This document shows positions 24,601 to 39,600 of a DNA stretch of 64,000 nucleotides, piece by piece (position 1 is the stretch's first letter; each line of letters begins with the position of its first letter). Source of the DNA: Owenia fusiformis (taxonomy: Eukaryota > Annelida > Polychaeta > Sabellida > Oweniidae); NCBI GenBank assembly GCA_903813345.2, contig CAIIXF020000006.1, positions 17,490,348 through 17,554,347 on the forward strand. The letters run 5' to 3'. The position numbers and the translations under genes are program-made. Below the pieces are notes generated by a model, which ran no database searches, was not told where the DNA came from, and saw only the letters and a program-made list of their open reading frames with translations.

Positions 24601-27600
24601 TGGTAAAGCATATCAATGTTAAGAATATTGTATTGAAGGATCGTAGAAACTACAAGGAATATAAGATCCGATATTGATAGAAATCTATTTTACAGCTGTA
24701 AAATGGTATATAAAATGTATAGCTTTAAGAATGAAAAAAGCTATGGAATAAAGTTGAGCTTATCTCCTTAATTAACAAATTTGTACATCAAAATGTGTAA
24801 ACAACTATTTATTAAAAACTCACTGTTATGCGAGATGTGTTTAAATAGAGAGATGAGTTCAATAATATAGTATATATTTACTGTTGGAAGATAAGCATTT
24901 AATACTTTCTGACTAAGAAATGTCATATCCAGGGGCCTTGAATTCCTATGATCTGTGATTTCATCCAAAATTATTTTGTAATAGTAATGATGTATTGTAG
25001 AATTAATGTTTTTATTACATAAATTTATGCCTTTAGTTGACAGTATTATACAATTTTTTTATAAAAACATTTTTTGTGGGATTAATTAAACATTGGTGAA
25101 TTCAAACAATCTTAGCGCAGATAGCGCAAATGCGAGTAGGTAGTTACCAGTTTCACCACCAGGTGGCTCGCTCGGGTCAGATAGCATGGCGGGTATAGAA
25201 GAAGTTCTCTTTAACTTAAATTACATCTGTTTTAGTGGTTCAATTTTCATATAGCCCTAATGTATCAAATAGTTATGCAAATTAAAGTATGTCCAGTAAA
25301 AGAAAATGTTATATGTCCAAAACAAGAAGATATTTCACTTTTGTGATTTTTTAATATGGGGTCTATGGGGAAAAAAAGTTGATAAACAAACCATATTTTT
25401 AGATGTATTTTTACATGTAGATTTCAAATATGACATCACTTTGACTGAATTTTGAATATTTAATGACGTAAATCAAGATCATTTCTACTCGCATCTAGTC
25501 TATTCTTATCCCAATCTCAATCCACCAGATACTTACCTGGATCAATAATCCAAGATTAATCCCAAAATATCAAATTTATCCGGATAAATTTTTGGATCAT
25601 ACACATTCAAGGTCCCAGGATAACAAGTATCAAAAGAGTTTTAAATAATACAGCCAATGGAACTTTTAATTCAATATGTTTTTCTCAATTATGTCCACTA
25701 TACTTTATATTCATCTACTGTATGTTTATGTAATTGAAATGTAAGTAACATAATAATAAATAGATTAAAAAAATAGATTAACAAGAAAATTGTTATTTAA
25801 TTGCTAACCTGCAAAGTAGTTTAACCTAGAAGGTATCTTCCTGGCTGGTGGTCTAGCTGTTACAACTTGATGCGTTGTCTCTTCCAGCTTTCTAACAAGG
25901 GCCAGTCTCTGCTTTGGGTCTGAAATAGAAGCAGTACACATACTATAGCCTTGCTTTTAAGCCCTTGTAATGGGATGCCTATGGAAACCTGTCCGTAACA
26001 ATGCAGAGAGCTAATCATACTTTCTTCTCTATAAGGTTTCTTTTTTATACTCTTCCATGGAATAAATACTTTAATTTCCTTTGTCTAAGTTACTAACCGA
26101 GTTGTCCCAACTTCTTTTTTCGTTGAGAGTTATACTGCAACTTTTTTGCTCTCTTATACATTAGTTCTGCAGTCCTGCCATCTTTAAATCCCCTATAATA
26201 TTGAGAATACAAGGAAAATTCATCATAGTGCAGCATATTGGCTTTCCAGAAAGCCCATGATTGTAGTATCCCGAAAAATATACTGCACTGGTAATCAAAA
26301 ATTTATAAGTCATTGATCATTTTACCATATAAATATTTTTATCCCAAGAGAATAAAATTCTGACATACAGCAAAAGACATCATCTGGATTATTATAACAG
26401 CCCAAATAATACTGGTACATATTTAAAGAAAAGATTGTGTAAACATAAAGTAATAGCACATTTTGGACTTTGATCATTCCTTCAGTTCATTATACTTTAT
26501 ACTCTTACATACAGTACTTTGTAAATTTACTCCATCTTGGGAATATACACAAACCCTTGTGTCACCCACTCATTGTTTATGTATATTGTATGTGTTTTGT
26601 GAAATAAACAAATTGAATTGAATTGAATATACCACATCCAATTACACTATTTATGCCATACCTCTAACAAACAGAACAACTCTTGGTTTATATGATGTAA
26701 CAAAACAACTATTATCAAGTTATAAGGAAGATAAAACGTGCAACTAAATTTATTGCGTACCAAGTAGCTACTGTACTATAGCAACATTATGGTATGGACT
26801 GGATATAATACAATAAATACAGATTAAATATCAGGTAATGTTGATTGCCCATACAGCATGCAACAACAAACTCAATTTTTCAACAATAAACTCAACTTGA
26901 CTTACACATACACATTTTCACAATGTCAAAAGAAATCATTTATGAGCTAATATGACTGTTTTCAAATACAATTAAATGTGAAATACGTTTATACCATTCT
27001 TCAGACATTTTTTCTTCTTTCCTTGAAAGGTGTGAACGATGTGTGTCGGCTCCACTCAGGATTGACGAGGGGGGCCTGGGGGGTTTCTGTTGGGGGTCAT
27101 ATCCTTCTGGGAGTCTGGAACCTGCGTTCCCAAGAATATTGTTTGATGAATGCTTTGGCGTGTTTTCGATTTGCACCTTGAAAACAATCAAATACAGAAC
27201 AGATGTAATGCCTTACAAAATCTCAGGGCTGCATTGAGAAATGTTTAAAGTTAGAGCTCGCTGAACAATTCAACAATAATGCTCTCTTCAGTTCAGAATT
27301 GGACCATACTGACACAAGCTATACACATTTTATAGCATCAAGATTTATTAAGTATAAAACCTGGACTATACTGTACCATACTTAGTACTTAATTTCATGC
27401 CTTGTCTTACTTCCTAATAGTATTGTTCAATCTGGACAGTCAATGGGTCATCATGCATTATACATGCAGATGGGTTCTGAACTAATTAAGAATTTACAGT
27501 AGATACAAACAAGGAATTAACATGCAAAATGTCACAACTTGCCATTTGTTACAGATGCTGACCACCAAATGCCATTTGTTACAGATGCCAACTGCCAAAT

Positions 27601-30600
27601 ATGAACTGCCGAACACCATCCACAAAAAAGTTGGAGATTAAAACAATATGTCAACATTTATGGTGGTGACGTAAAAAGCACTTAGTAAGGCTAGTCCATA
27701 TACCTGATCTATCTCTTCCCCAGTTGACACAGATATGGGGGAGTCTGCGTTTCTCCATGCTCTTCTCGGGGCACTTGGAGGACGGGGCAAAGGTGGACGG
27801 GGCACATGGTGTCCATTAGGAGTATGGCCCCTGTCCCTTGATGGTGAAATCTTCCTTAAAACTGGAGGCCTGAAATCATAATGACTATACAATTGGATGA
27901 AGGTAAATAATGTACTGTGGATACCTTCTGATCATAAACTTCCCACCATGTCTTAAATAATTCCATAACAGTGGCAGATAGGAGGAACTTAGAGAGTGAG
28001 AAATATTTGAAGTATTCTGTAGCATTCTACAACAGTATGGAGATTATACTTACTTATGTAAGAGTTGTGGTGTTTCAGGTGGCAGCCATTCCTGGTCAAG
28101 CTCTGCCTAGAACACAGAGAGAAATAAATATAAAAGTGTATGTATTATTTAATTGGCTATTAAGAACATAGTATCATGCCATAAACTCGTAATGTTGTTC
28201 TTCGACTTCAAGTTCTACTATTGGTTGATCATAATCTATCTATAGTTCATTTTTCTCAAATATTGATATTATATGTACTATATCTATTTGCAATCCATTT
28301 GCTATGTAAAACAAAGACTTTAAATAAAATGTATGTTCATATTGAGATCACATATAATAATCAAGTTCCTGATTGTGTTGTTTGTAGTATGTCACTTGGA
28401 GTTACATTTAAGTAAACTTACCTCATTAAAGTTGAACATATTCATATCAAGGTCCATGTTAAGATCTTCATCATCATCAAGCTTGGCATACATATAGGCT
28501 TGCTGGAGTTTCTTTCTTAAACAATAGCCTCTCCAAAGTGCCTGGAATGGTACATGTTATTACAAATTTTGTGAGCATATAGGCTTACTGGAGTCTCCTT
28601 ACATTAAAGTGTCTACAATGGTTGATTTCTTGCAAATTTTGTGCACATTCATACAATCTGAATTTTTCTTAAATAGTATCTGCTATCCTCAAAAATGTGA
28701 TAATTGCTTAAAGTTCTGACTGTGAGTCCTGTCTTTCTGTGCCGATAAAACATGGCACAAGTGACTACAAACAGATAAACAAGTGACTAGAAAAATCTCT
28801 AATAAAAACTTTTATTTTATTTTTTTAAATATCAATTTAGAATTTTTAACTTAAATGATGAACACAATTTACAAAGATAATAAAAATATCCCAAAATCTG
28901 ATACCTGAATTTTTACTGCTGACGATTCCAATGTCTTTATATCCACATTGTATGACATAATAATACTTTGTTCCCGAAGTGCTCTGACAGCCAATCGTGT
29001 GTAATATCCCCTCCATGCTGACTGAATAATGGTGGCAGCTAACCATAGCTTTGTGTGGTAGTCTATATCCCTTCTTACCACATAACCCCGCCAATGGCTC
29101 TGGATTCTAATAGCTGCTAGTTCTTCACTTGATTTACTGCATGAAGAATAGAAATTGAATAAATAGAAATACAGTACATTATGTCACAGTAAAAATTAAA
29201 CAAGGGATTAAAATGCAAAATCTCAACACCTGCCATATGTTACAGATGCTGAATGCTGACCACCAACAACCAAAAGCCAAACCCAGTCCACATAAAGGTT
29301 GGAGGTTGCACCTAATGTCAATTTGAGTTAATTGCAGTTCAAAATAGATGAGACTGTTTTATTAAAAGATGAAATATTTTATTATTTATTCTAGTCTCTA
29401 GTGCAAAATTATTACACTTAGCTTTCAAAACTCTCAACTCATTTAATTCCTTAATCATAATAATTATGCAAACGCTTTGAATTGTCTCTTATCTATTTTC
29501 ATATCTTTGCTAAACCGTTGTCTACAGTAACATTCCCTACCTTCCTACACTGTGATTCTCTTGTTCAATTGGTTCTTTTTCTTGGTTGTTAGAGTCTAGA
29601 ACATTGTCAAAACTCTTGTTATTGTCTTGAGACTGTCTTGTTATGTCCCCATACTCATGCATGTACCGGTCCTCCTCTGCTAGTGTATGGGACTGAGTGT
29701 AAAATGACTGCTGGTGCTGAGCTTTAGTTGGAAGAGTGTTGGGTCTACCTGGGAGACTTCTGCAAAAATATGCATTTAAGTGATAAAGAAATCATGAAAA
29801 TATCAAAGCTGATTGATAATTTGTAAATCTTGACAGGATTCTCTTAATTTAAATACTGATGCAAAATTGAGGCATGGTTAAATGCTAGAAACTGTCAGGG
29901 ATTTCTTCACTTCACTTAAAACATTACTAGAAAGCAACATCACTTTTATAAATTACTTGTTCCAATTAGTTATTTTTATTTGAAAACAAAGATAAATACG
30001 TTTCTTACTTGATAGAGTTCTCATATGTTTGTACTAGATTTCTGTAACCCTCTATCTGCATATGGCAAACTTTCTCAAAATTACTTCGTAGTCTTTTGTT
30101 ATTTTCTGTCTTAAATTCGGCAGGTTTTTCTAAACCATTTAAATGTACTAAAGAGGGTAGTTTTGACCTGAAATGAAATGTAGAATATGTAGATATAATT
30201 CATTTTACAAGCATATTTGTAGAAGAAACAATATTATCTGAGTCTGACCACTTTATTTTTCAAATTGAACAGGGATACAGCTTTTTCTTGAAAGCTTTTT
30301 GTTAAATCAAATGAGGTACTTGTATTTTTGATATTCATAAATTTCTTTTCATATGCTGCGTATGTGAATTTATTAACCTTGCAATTCTATCCATTGTACA
30401 TTTTTATTAATAAATATAAATCTGGAGTGAAAAGTATAAAAAATAAATGACATCAGTACTTTCATCACTTAAGTAAGAGGCAACAGAGCAAGAAAATTTG
30501 TAGGATATATTCAGAGGCTTGTCTTGAGACTTATAGATGGGGTGCTACATGTATTTGAGAGGCTTGAGAAAATGAAGTTCATTCATGGCCCTATTGGAGA

Positions 30601-33600
30601 TTAAGGATTGTGATTGACATCTGAGAATTTATTCATCCAGGTAATAAAATCCTCCATACGACGTATCAGTCCATTGCACAATATGACTTTTGATTTTCCA
30701 AATATGATTTACTCTTGGGCCCATTACTTCTACTAATTACTAACCATGTTGTCATGTGATCCAATACGTCATCTATTGTTAAATCTTGAAGGTTATTGCA
30801 CTCAGCCAATTGTGGCAAGAAATCATCAGTATCTTAATATAGAAGAAACCAAAGATAAAGTAAATTCTTAAAGGTATCATATTCTACAGGAACAGGATTT
30901 TCCATCAATTCAAACATCAGAAGAAAATCAATCAAATCAATATACCAGAAGTAATTTTAGATCAACTTAATCCTTACAAGGCTGATACAAAAAAATTTAA
31001 ATCTATAAAAAAAACTTTTAGACTTTTACTCTAGATCTCCAATAAATTTATGAACCGTAAAAATGCTGGTAAGGAAAAGAAATAAAATCATCTTACTCAT
31101 GATCATGTTGCTCCCAAGGTCAACAGTCTTCAGCATAATACAGTGACTTAGGTCTCCAAGTGTAGAGAGACTGGAAATATAATGTATTATAGATATTATG
31201 AGGTTATATAATGGTTCATTCTGTATATCATGTTTATACTCGAGTGAGTATATAATATATTCACAAGTGAGCGTAGCGAACGAGTGAATATATTATATTC
31301 TCACGAGAGTATAAAATGCACGATATACAGAATGAACCATTATATAATCTTATTATGCCACTCTAAGTTCAATTACAGTTGATTCAAACACAATCATAAC
31401 AATTATAAAAACCATAAAAATATCCCATAGCCAACTCAGTAATGCCGATGTTGATATCGATCCATTTATGACGTCACTTGGATTCTAGCAAATCATATGG
31501 GAACCATTTATGACGTCACTTGATTCTAGGAAATCATGTTTAACAAAACATACACCTCGTTCTTCAGTCAATATTCATTAGTTCCCAGAATGCACTTCTA
31601 CAGTGGTATACGCTGGAGTGTATACGGAGGAGTTGTATACGATGACGATATACCACTCTCCACTGTATATCGTTGTTATAGACCCGTGTTATACAACTGT
31701 AATCGGACTTAAAGTGGTATAAAATGCGATACCCCTTTATTCCTGCTAAATACCATTACTATATCACATTATCAAATGGATAAACAGCATTAAAAAATAT
31801 ATTAACGTTGTACACTAAAGAAAATTATGAATTCAATAATCTGAATATCTGTGCATTAGTCTATATGTAGTTTGAATCTTACTTGTTTTGGTTAAGATTG
31901 AGTGTGCTGAGCAATGGGAGCCAACTTTCTGAGACACCCTGTATTGTTGAGACATTATTCTCTTGTAGAAGGAGCTCTTGTAATAATACTTGGTTCTTTA
32001 AATTCGGGACCTGAAACACAAACAATATTATTTTCTAAGAACATTTGTACTGTTGAAATAATATTCTCTTGTTGACAAAGTTCTTGTGATAACACTTGGT
32101 GGACATGAAAAACAAACCACATTATTTTCTGAGACACCCTGTGGTGTATTGTTGAAAAATTATTCTTCAAAATTTGTTTATTTAGATTAGAAACCTGAAA
32201 TAAAAACATTATTTCTTTCTGAGACACCATGTATTGTTCTGCAGATAGAGTTCTTGTAAAACAGTGGAGGAAATAGACTCGAGAGATCTGAGACACCAAT
32301 AATGTTAATCATTAGACACTGGAAATTAAATATCAAACATGAACTTGAACATGGATGAGCAAAGACAAATATATAACAGCTAGTCAAGATATAAAATTTG
32401 AATGTTGTGTTACTTGAAAACTCGACCCTTACTTGCTGAATGCTATTTCCTTCTGCTCTAAGAGTTTGTAACAAGCAGAGATCTTCTAGTTCATCTATTG
32501 CTGCCAGGTGGTTGTGAGATACGTCAAGATGTTGCATTGCGGGTACTTCACTTAGACCCCTTGTATTTATAAGCTGGTTGAAGGATACGTTTAATGTGTG
32601 AAGTTGCTTTAAACCCCCTAGACCTCCTAAAATAATACAAAATGAAGCCACTAGTTAGAGATCACAAGAAATGAATAAATACATTTGAAGTTGAAAGTGA
32701 ACTGCCAGTATTTATTTTTCAAATGAATAACTCATGAAAAATTTTTTAGATTTTACTTAGAGATGCATTGGGTTCTTTAAAGAGAAGTTTGCGATATAAA
32801 TGTAACTTACCGAGTCTACTTATCTTATTGTGTGCCAAATTGAGGTACTTAATACCACTAGTCTCCTCCAGACCATGTATGGAAGCTAGACTGTTGTTAG
32901 ACAAGTCAAGATACCACAGGTATTTCAGGTTGTTAAGATCCAAATATTCCACAGAATTTTGCTGAAATTAACATTTGATTTTACATTTTTACATCAACAA
33001 TAGAAATAATGTTAACAGAGTAGACTGATTTTACATGTATATTAAACAAAAATGCATTATTTGGTGGTCTCACAAGGTGAAAAAAAGCTGATTTCTCAAA
33101 AATGAGACAAAATTAGTGGCTGGGGTTCAAAGGTGTAGTTACAGGTTACCAATAAGAACTCCCTAAAAATGGATGAGTATTTGCTCTAAAGAATGCCAGC
33201 TTTCATCTATTCAAATCAATGAATGAATTGGAGGACAGACAGAGTATGTTATTTGATCTATATTGCCTTAACATGTGAGCCTATAAAACAGTGTCTGTAT
33301 GCATATTTTGTGTCAAAAATGATGGGAAATGCATACGTATACAACAATATAAAGTAAACATGTGTAAGTGGAACATCCTTGGAACCATAAAAAAGTGTTC
33401 CACTTGCAAGGTGTTCCACTAACAGAGGTTCATTAACATGGGCTCAATAGTCTGCAGGACTTTTAAAAACCTCTTGTTCCACTTGTGGAACCACTTAGCA
33501 GTTACTACTGTATGAACATATCTTCAATTCAAAATTAAGACAAACATTCATTAACAAAAAAATTACCTTTAAGTCTAAATACTGCAATTGGTGACAATTT

Positions 33601-36600
33601 TCAAGGCCTTCAACTGCCACCAGGTAAGAGTTGTTCACAACCAGGTGCTTCAGTCTCAAACATTGACCCAGAGAGCTCAGGCTGGACCCCGGTAGATCAT
33701 GAAGTTCAACTGTAGTCACCTAAAGTACATGCAAGTCTTAAAATATCTATGCGATAAAATATAAAAATATGTAAAGTACATGCAGGTTTTAAAATATCTG
33801 TACGATTAAATATAAAATAAGAAACTAACTTTTTGTGTGTCATATGAATATACTTATGTTTTTTAATAATTATTTCTTTAAGCATTATTTGGTGAATATT
33901 CTTCCCATACATCAGAGGTGTTAAAAGTAATACAAAATAAAGGGAAGACACAATGTGGACACATAAAGTACTAAAGCTTATTACCTGTGCCAATGCGGAG
34001 ACCTTAGCTGCCTTCAATATGCTTTCATGTGGAATGGTCACCTGCACCTTTGATGATGAAGGTCTTCGTGGCTTCCTACTAGTTCTTAGTTTACGTGTCT
34101 TGGACAAACTCTGGATTTTACTGAAAAATCAATATACAAATAAGTTTGTTCCATGAATTCAATATGAATTTTTCAGATATTTTTTATTATTATATCACAA
34201 TCTAGCTAGTGACAGTATGATTGGTCAAAACCGGGTCACATGTCGTGGGATATCTGGCGATATTCAATGGCAATGCTAATCAGATAAGACAACCGTGAGA
34301 TATCTAGCGATATCCCACGCTCTCGGGAATTTTCAAAGAATTTGTTTTCGTTCAGTGTAAATAATTTAGTTCAGTGTAAGTCAAAATGGCAGACGAACCG
34401 AGTAGATTCGTAAAAATATCTGAAGACTTAATGACTTAATAATATTAGGGCTGTTTAGCTAGACAGTGATATAATAAAACAAATATTTCACTCTATTTTC
34501 GGTGAATACCTGTAGCACTTTCACAAGGTGATATTCCACTTGCCCTTCGGGCTTCGTGGAATATCACTTGTGAAAGATGTACAGGTATTCACCTCAATAG
34601 AGTGAAATATTTGTTCAATATGGATTTTTTCAGATCAGTCCTGAGCATAGCATTTGATCCTGTTTCAAATTAGAAATTAACTACATTATTGTAAGTGATA
34701 CATGTATGCTTGAATTGGTGCATCTTTAGGTCTTGACTTTTTATGAGATTACATCAACCAAGATCTGCAATGCATTGGGCCAGCCAATATATTGTATACT
34801 ACTAGTATATAATCACCAAAAGGAAATTTCTCTAAATTACCATACAGGGTGAGCTAGTAGTAAAAATGCTGTATTTTCTACACGGTTTCTTTATCTGTAC
34901 AGTGTGGGTGATATCATTTTCATTGTTTTACCTCCAAGGTTTACAGGACTCCATCCAAGCAATCCTGCATTTCTCTAACTTTGGAGACAGGGACTCTGCA
35001 AGCAATCTGGCCTCTTCTTCTTTCCTAGCTCTATAAAGCACAGAACATGTGTACAAATTACAAAATTATTGATATACCAGGCTTCTACTGCATTGATTAA
35101 GAATGTACATGTGGAAACTTGACACCTACCTTTCTTCTTCCAGTAACTGATTCTCAAGTTCTTGTTGTTTTCTTTGTTCCTCTTCTCTTCTCTGTTCTTC
35201 TTCTTGTTGCCTTTTCAGTTCTTCTTCTTTTCTGAGCCTCTCTTCTTCCTCAAGCTTTCTTCTCTTTTCCTCTTCTTCTTTAATTCTACGTTGCTTTTCC
35301 TCTTCAATTTTCCTTTTCTCCTCTTCTTCTTTTTTGATTTGCTCTTCTTCTCTAGAAAGTCAAATTAAGATGTATAGTAAGAATACAGGGTGTTCCAAAA
35401 GTAACAGGACTGGTGCTGGTATATTGTTAAATATGCATCAATCATCTTCAAAATTTTACATATTGTACTTCTATGCATGGTTACTAACACTGCAAAGTTT
35501 CGGCAAACATTATGAAACTTGGTTGGAGTTATGGTTGCTATGGTAACATGACATCACAATACCCGGGGCAACATTTCAAACAGAAAGTTACTGAGACTTT
35601 AAGCATTTTGTACACCCCATATCAAAGTTAAAATCCAACAACTGGTGGGAATTACATTTGCTAAATACATCATTTGATATTCCTATGTATCCTCTACTTT
35701 GAAAAGTAGGCTCCTCTTTGGTCAGTCCAAGAGTAGTACTCCGTATCCATGACTCAAACACATGAGTGAACCCATTTTAGGACATGTCACGCAGGGTCCA
35801 TTGGACAACTTAGAGACGGTCATTCTCATCTTTAAAGGTCTAACTGCGCTGATTAACATTCCATTCTCAATATAAGTAAAAATTAGATATTGCATGATCA
35901 GAAGAATATGGTGCATGGTCTTAGTCCTCAAGACCTAGCTCCTCTATAGCTGCAGTGGTCTTTAATGCTGACTTCCAGGCAGGCACATTATCAAGGTGGA
36001 TAACTGGCTTCAAATTGGGTCGTTTCAAAAGCTCAACCATGAATTGTGCAGACTGTCATACATAGTGATATTCCAGTAAATTGAATAAATATTATTATTT
36101 TGAAATCATACTTGAATCTACAAAGCAACTAATAAAACAAACAAAAATGTTGTTTTGTAGTAGGTGAATTAGACCTTTCTTCAGTAAAACCAAAATGTTA
36201 GATATTAAATTTTCATGAAAAGGTTGCCCCGGGTATTGTGATGTCATGTTACTATAGCAACCATAACTCTACCTGCATTTAATAATCTTTTCTGAAACTT
36301 TAGAATTTTAGTTGCACTACTTCAAAGTACAATTTGTGAAAATTTGAACACACTCGGTTCAGAATTGACAAAATGCCAACACCAGTCCTGTTACTTTTGG
36401 AACACCCTGTACATACATTGTAGAAAAGTGCAAATTTGTACAGGTTATTTAAAAAAGGATCCCAAGGCATGGGCGTAGCCAGGGGGGGTGCGATGGGTGC
36501 GATCGCACCCCCCCCCCCATAACCTTTGAAAATATGACCATTGGATAGAGGAAGAACAGAGCTTTTAAATGCTTTTCATTTGAAGCTTCTAGCTCAATTT

Positions 36601-39600
36601 TGAAGGAAGTTGCATCAATTTTTGTAAAATTCAAAAGAAATCTTAATTTTTTGTGTTGCTTATGCCAAAATCGCACCCCCCTGACCGAAAACTGAAATTT
36701 TTTCGGTGATCGCACCCCCCCTGACTGAAAGCTGGCTACGCCCCTGCAAGGGATAGAGAGTTTAAAATCTTGGAGGCAATACTTTCAGAAAGCAAGCCAA
36801 TATTTCAATGACAATCATAATTTATTATCTGAAAATGAAATTTTGGGAAATTTGATCATATATTAGGAACGGGGAAAGTGAACAGGATTATCAACAAACA
36901 ACTTCGTAAACTATCATGCGCATGTACATAAACCATCAAATAAGACTTTTGAGTAATATAAATAGGCCCTACATGTAAATATTATATCACACATAAAGTA
37001 TAATTTAAAAGTATCCTCTATTTATTGTTTCATACAATTGTTACCTTTTTCTTTCCTGTTCAAGTCTTTCTTTTTCCTCTTTCTTTTTTATTTCCTCTTC
37101 TTTGTGCTTTCTAATTTCTTCTTCCTTTCTCAGTCTTTCTGATTCCTCTTTCTTTCTCTCTTTCTCTTTCTTTTCAATCTCTTCAAGTTCCTGTTGCTTA
37201 CGTTTCTCTTCTAATGCTTTCAATCTCTGATCCTCTAGCTCTTGTCTTTCCCTGTAAAAGAAAGGATTCAATAACATATTATATGATATGACTACATTAT
37301 TTTAAATCATGGACATATAATTTGGTAAGTTTGTGGTAAAAGACTTCAAATTCAAATATATTAAGAATATAGTCTATTTGGCAACTAGAGTTTAAGATTC
37401 ACCAGTGGTTTTCTGCTGAAGAATTACTGACTCCATCAGTATACATGTAGTTACCTGTAATGATTTGCTTGTTGGTTTGCTTTCATTATTTAAACAAATT
37501 TATCTCTTACTTTTCCTCTGCCATGAGTTTCGTCCTTCTCTCATGTTCGGCTCTCTCTTGTTCTATTTCCTTCACTCTTTTCAACTCTTGTTCTCGTCTC
37601 CTCTCAGCTTTCTTCTGTTTTATGATTTCTCCATACATCTTCCGATCCCTAGAAGTACATAATATGGGACTGTACATTATTCACAGAATATTTAGACTAT
37701 AATGTACAAAAAGGAAGCTAGAGTTTTCTTTTCTGATTATTGGTATAAGTGGCCAAAAATGGTTCTTGAAACAAGTTTTAATAAACATCGTTGACATGAT
37801 GCTATGCTTCAAAACATTGAAAATGGTAGTGGGGGTTGGAAGGTCAATAAAGTGGACTAGTCGCATCATCCGCATCATCAGTACTTCTACCTCCTCAGGT
37901 TTCGGGGTGCTCCGAAGTATACCTGATTGGGAATGGAGTTTGCCCCTGCAAAAATGGTTCCTTTAACCATGATATAATATTTAATAATTCTCTTAAAGCA
38001 GGTGTAGATTGTGTAAAAAATTTTGATTCTATTGCCAGTTTTTTAATGACACAATTGGCACTTATTTCACTTTTTGTCTTGATAAATCTATTCAGTGTCA
38101 GTAGTGTAATAACTACTAAGAGCTCAAAAAGCAAATCCACTTACTTGTTGCCTTTGAAGAATGCCTGGATTCTAGAAGCTGAGTAATTCTTCTTCTTTAA
38201 TGTTGTTTTTTCTAGTTCAGTTTTCTCTCTAGCCAACTGTTCTTGTTCTTTTACTCGAGCATCTTCTTCTTTTTTCTGTTGGGCCTAGAGTACAAATAAA
38301 TGTAATGAATCATTTAAGCACAAAACATTTTATTGTTGTGATTTTTGATTTCATGTTCCATACTGTACTTAAAAAAACCATAAATCATTGGCACTTTTTA
38401 GGACCTTGGGTTTGAGGCAATATTTTCCTCAAAGGGCTAGAAGAGCTGAAACAAGCATGAAGCTCCAAGACTGAGAATGAGTAAGATGTATTTGTAAAAA
38501 CAGGTTTCCTTGGTTTTGGGGTATAAAGTGAATGCAAAACCTACATGGCTTCACAATTAACAAAATTTTAAGGTAACTATAAACGTACATAATAGGTACA
38601 ACTCATTCAGATATACATGTAGTATTTTTTCACACATTTGAGAAGGAATATTTAGTTGATGTGTTATACAGTTATACACTAGCTAGTAACACTTCTTAAA
38701 AGTTCAATGAAAAATGTAAACTTACATCGAACTGTTTCTGAATTAATTCATTTTTACTGATTTCCTCCTGCTGTTGTACTTTGAGCTCTTCCTCTTTTTT
38801 CTGCCTTTCTTCAGCCATTTCTCTTTCTTGGATTTTCAATAACTCTATTTTCTCTTGACGTCTTTTCATAATTTCTTCTTCTTTTATCTTTAGAGCTTGC
38901 ATTCTAGTCTCTTCTTCCTGTGATGAAAAAATATGCCATTTCATCTATATTTTGTTAAAGATACAAGCACACATGTTTTCACAATCAATTGTATTAAAGG
39001 TACAAGCACCAAGGTTTTTCACAATCAATTGTATTAAAGGTACAAGCACACATGTTTTTCACAATCAATTGTATTAAAGATACAATTACACATGTTTTTC
39101 TCAATCAACTGTATTAAAGGTACAAGCACACATGTTTTTCTCAATAAATGGTATTAAAGGTACAAGCACACATGTTTTTCACAATCAATTGTAATAAAGG
39201 TACAAGTACACATGTTTTTCACAATCAATTGTAATAAAGGTACAAGTACACATGTTTTTCACAATCAATTGTATTAAAGGTACATTAGCACACATGTTTT
39301 TCACAATCAATTGTAATAAAGGTACAAGTACACATGTTTTTCACAATCAATTGTATTAAAGGTACAAGCACACATGTTTTTCTCAATAAATGGTATTAAA
39401 GGTACAAGCACACATGTTTTTCACAATCAATTGTATTAAAGATACAAGTACACATGTTTTTCACAATCAATTGTATTAAAGGTACAGATACACATGTTTT
39501 TTACAATCAATTGTATTAAAGGTACAAGCACACATGTTTTTCACAATCAATTGTATTAAAGGTACAAGCACACATGTTTTCACAATCAATTGTATTAAAG

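Noticed and set aside
35162-35368. Phe/Leu-rich plus-strand frame resembling a membrane protein
   Set aside because: Antisense of the Glu/Lys codons in the LRRIQ1 coiled-coil exon 10.
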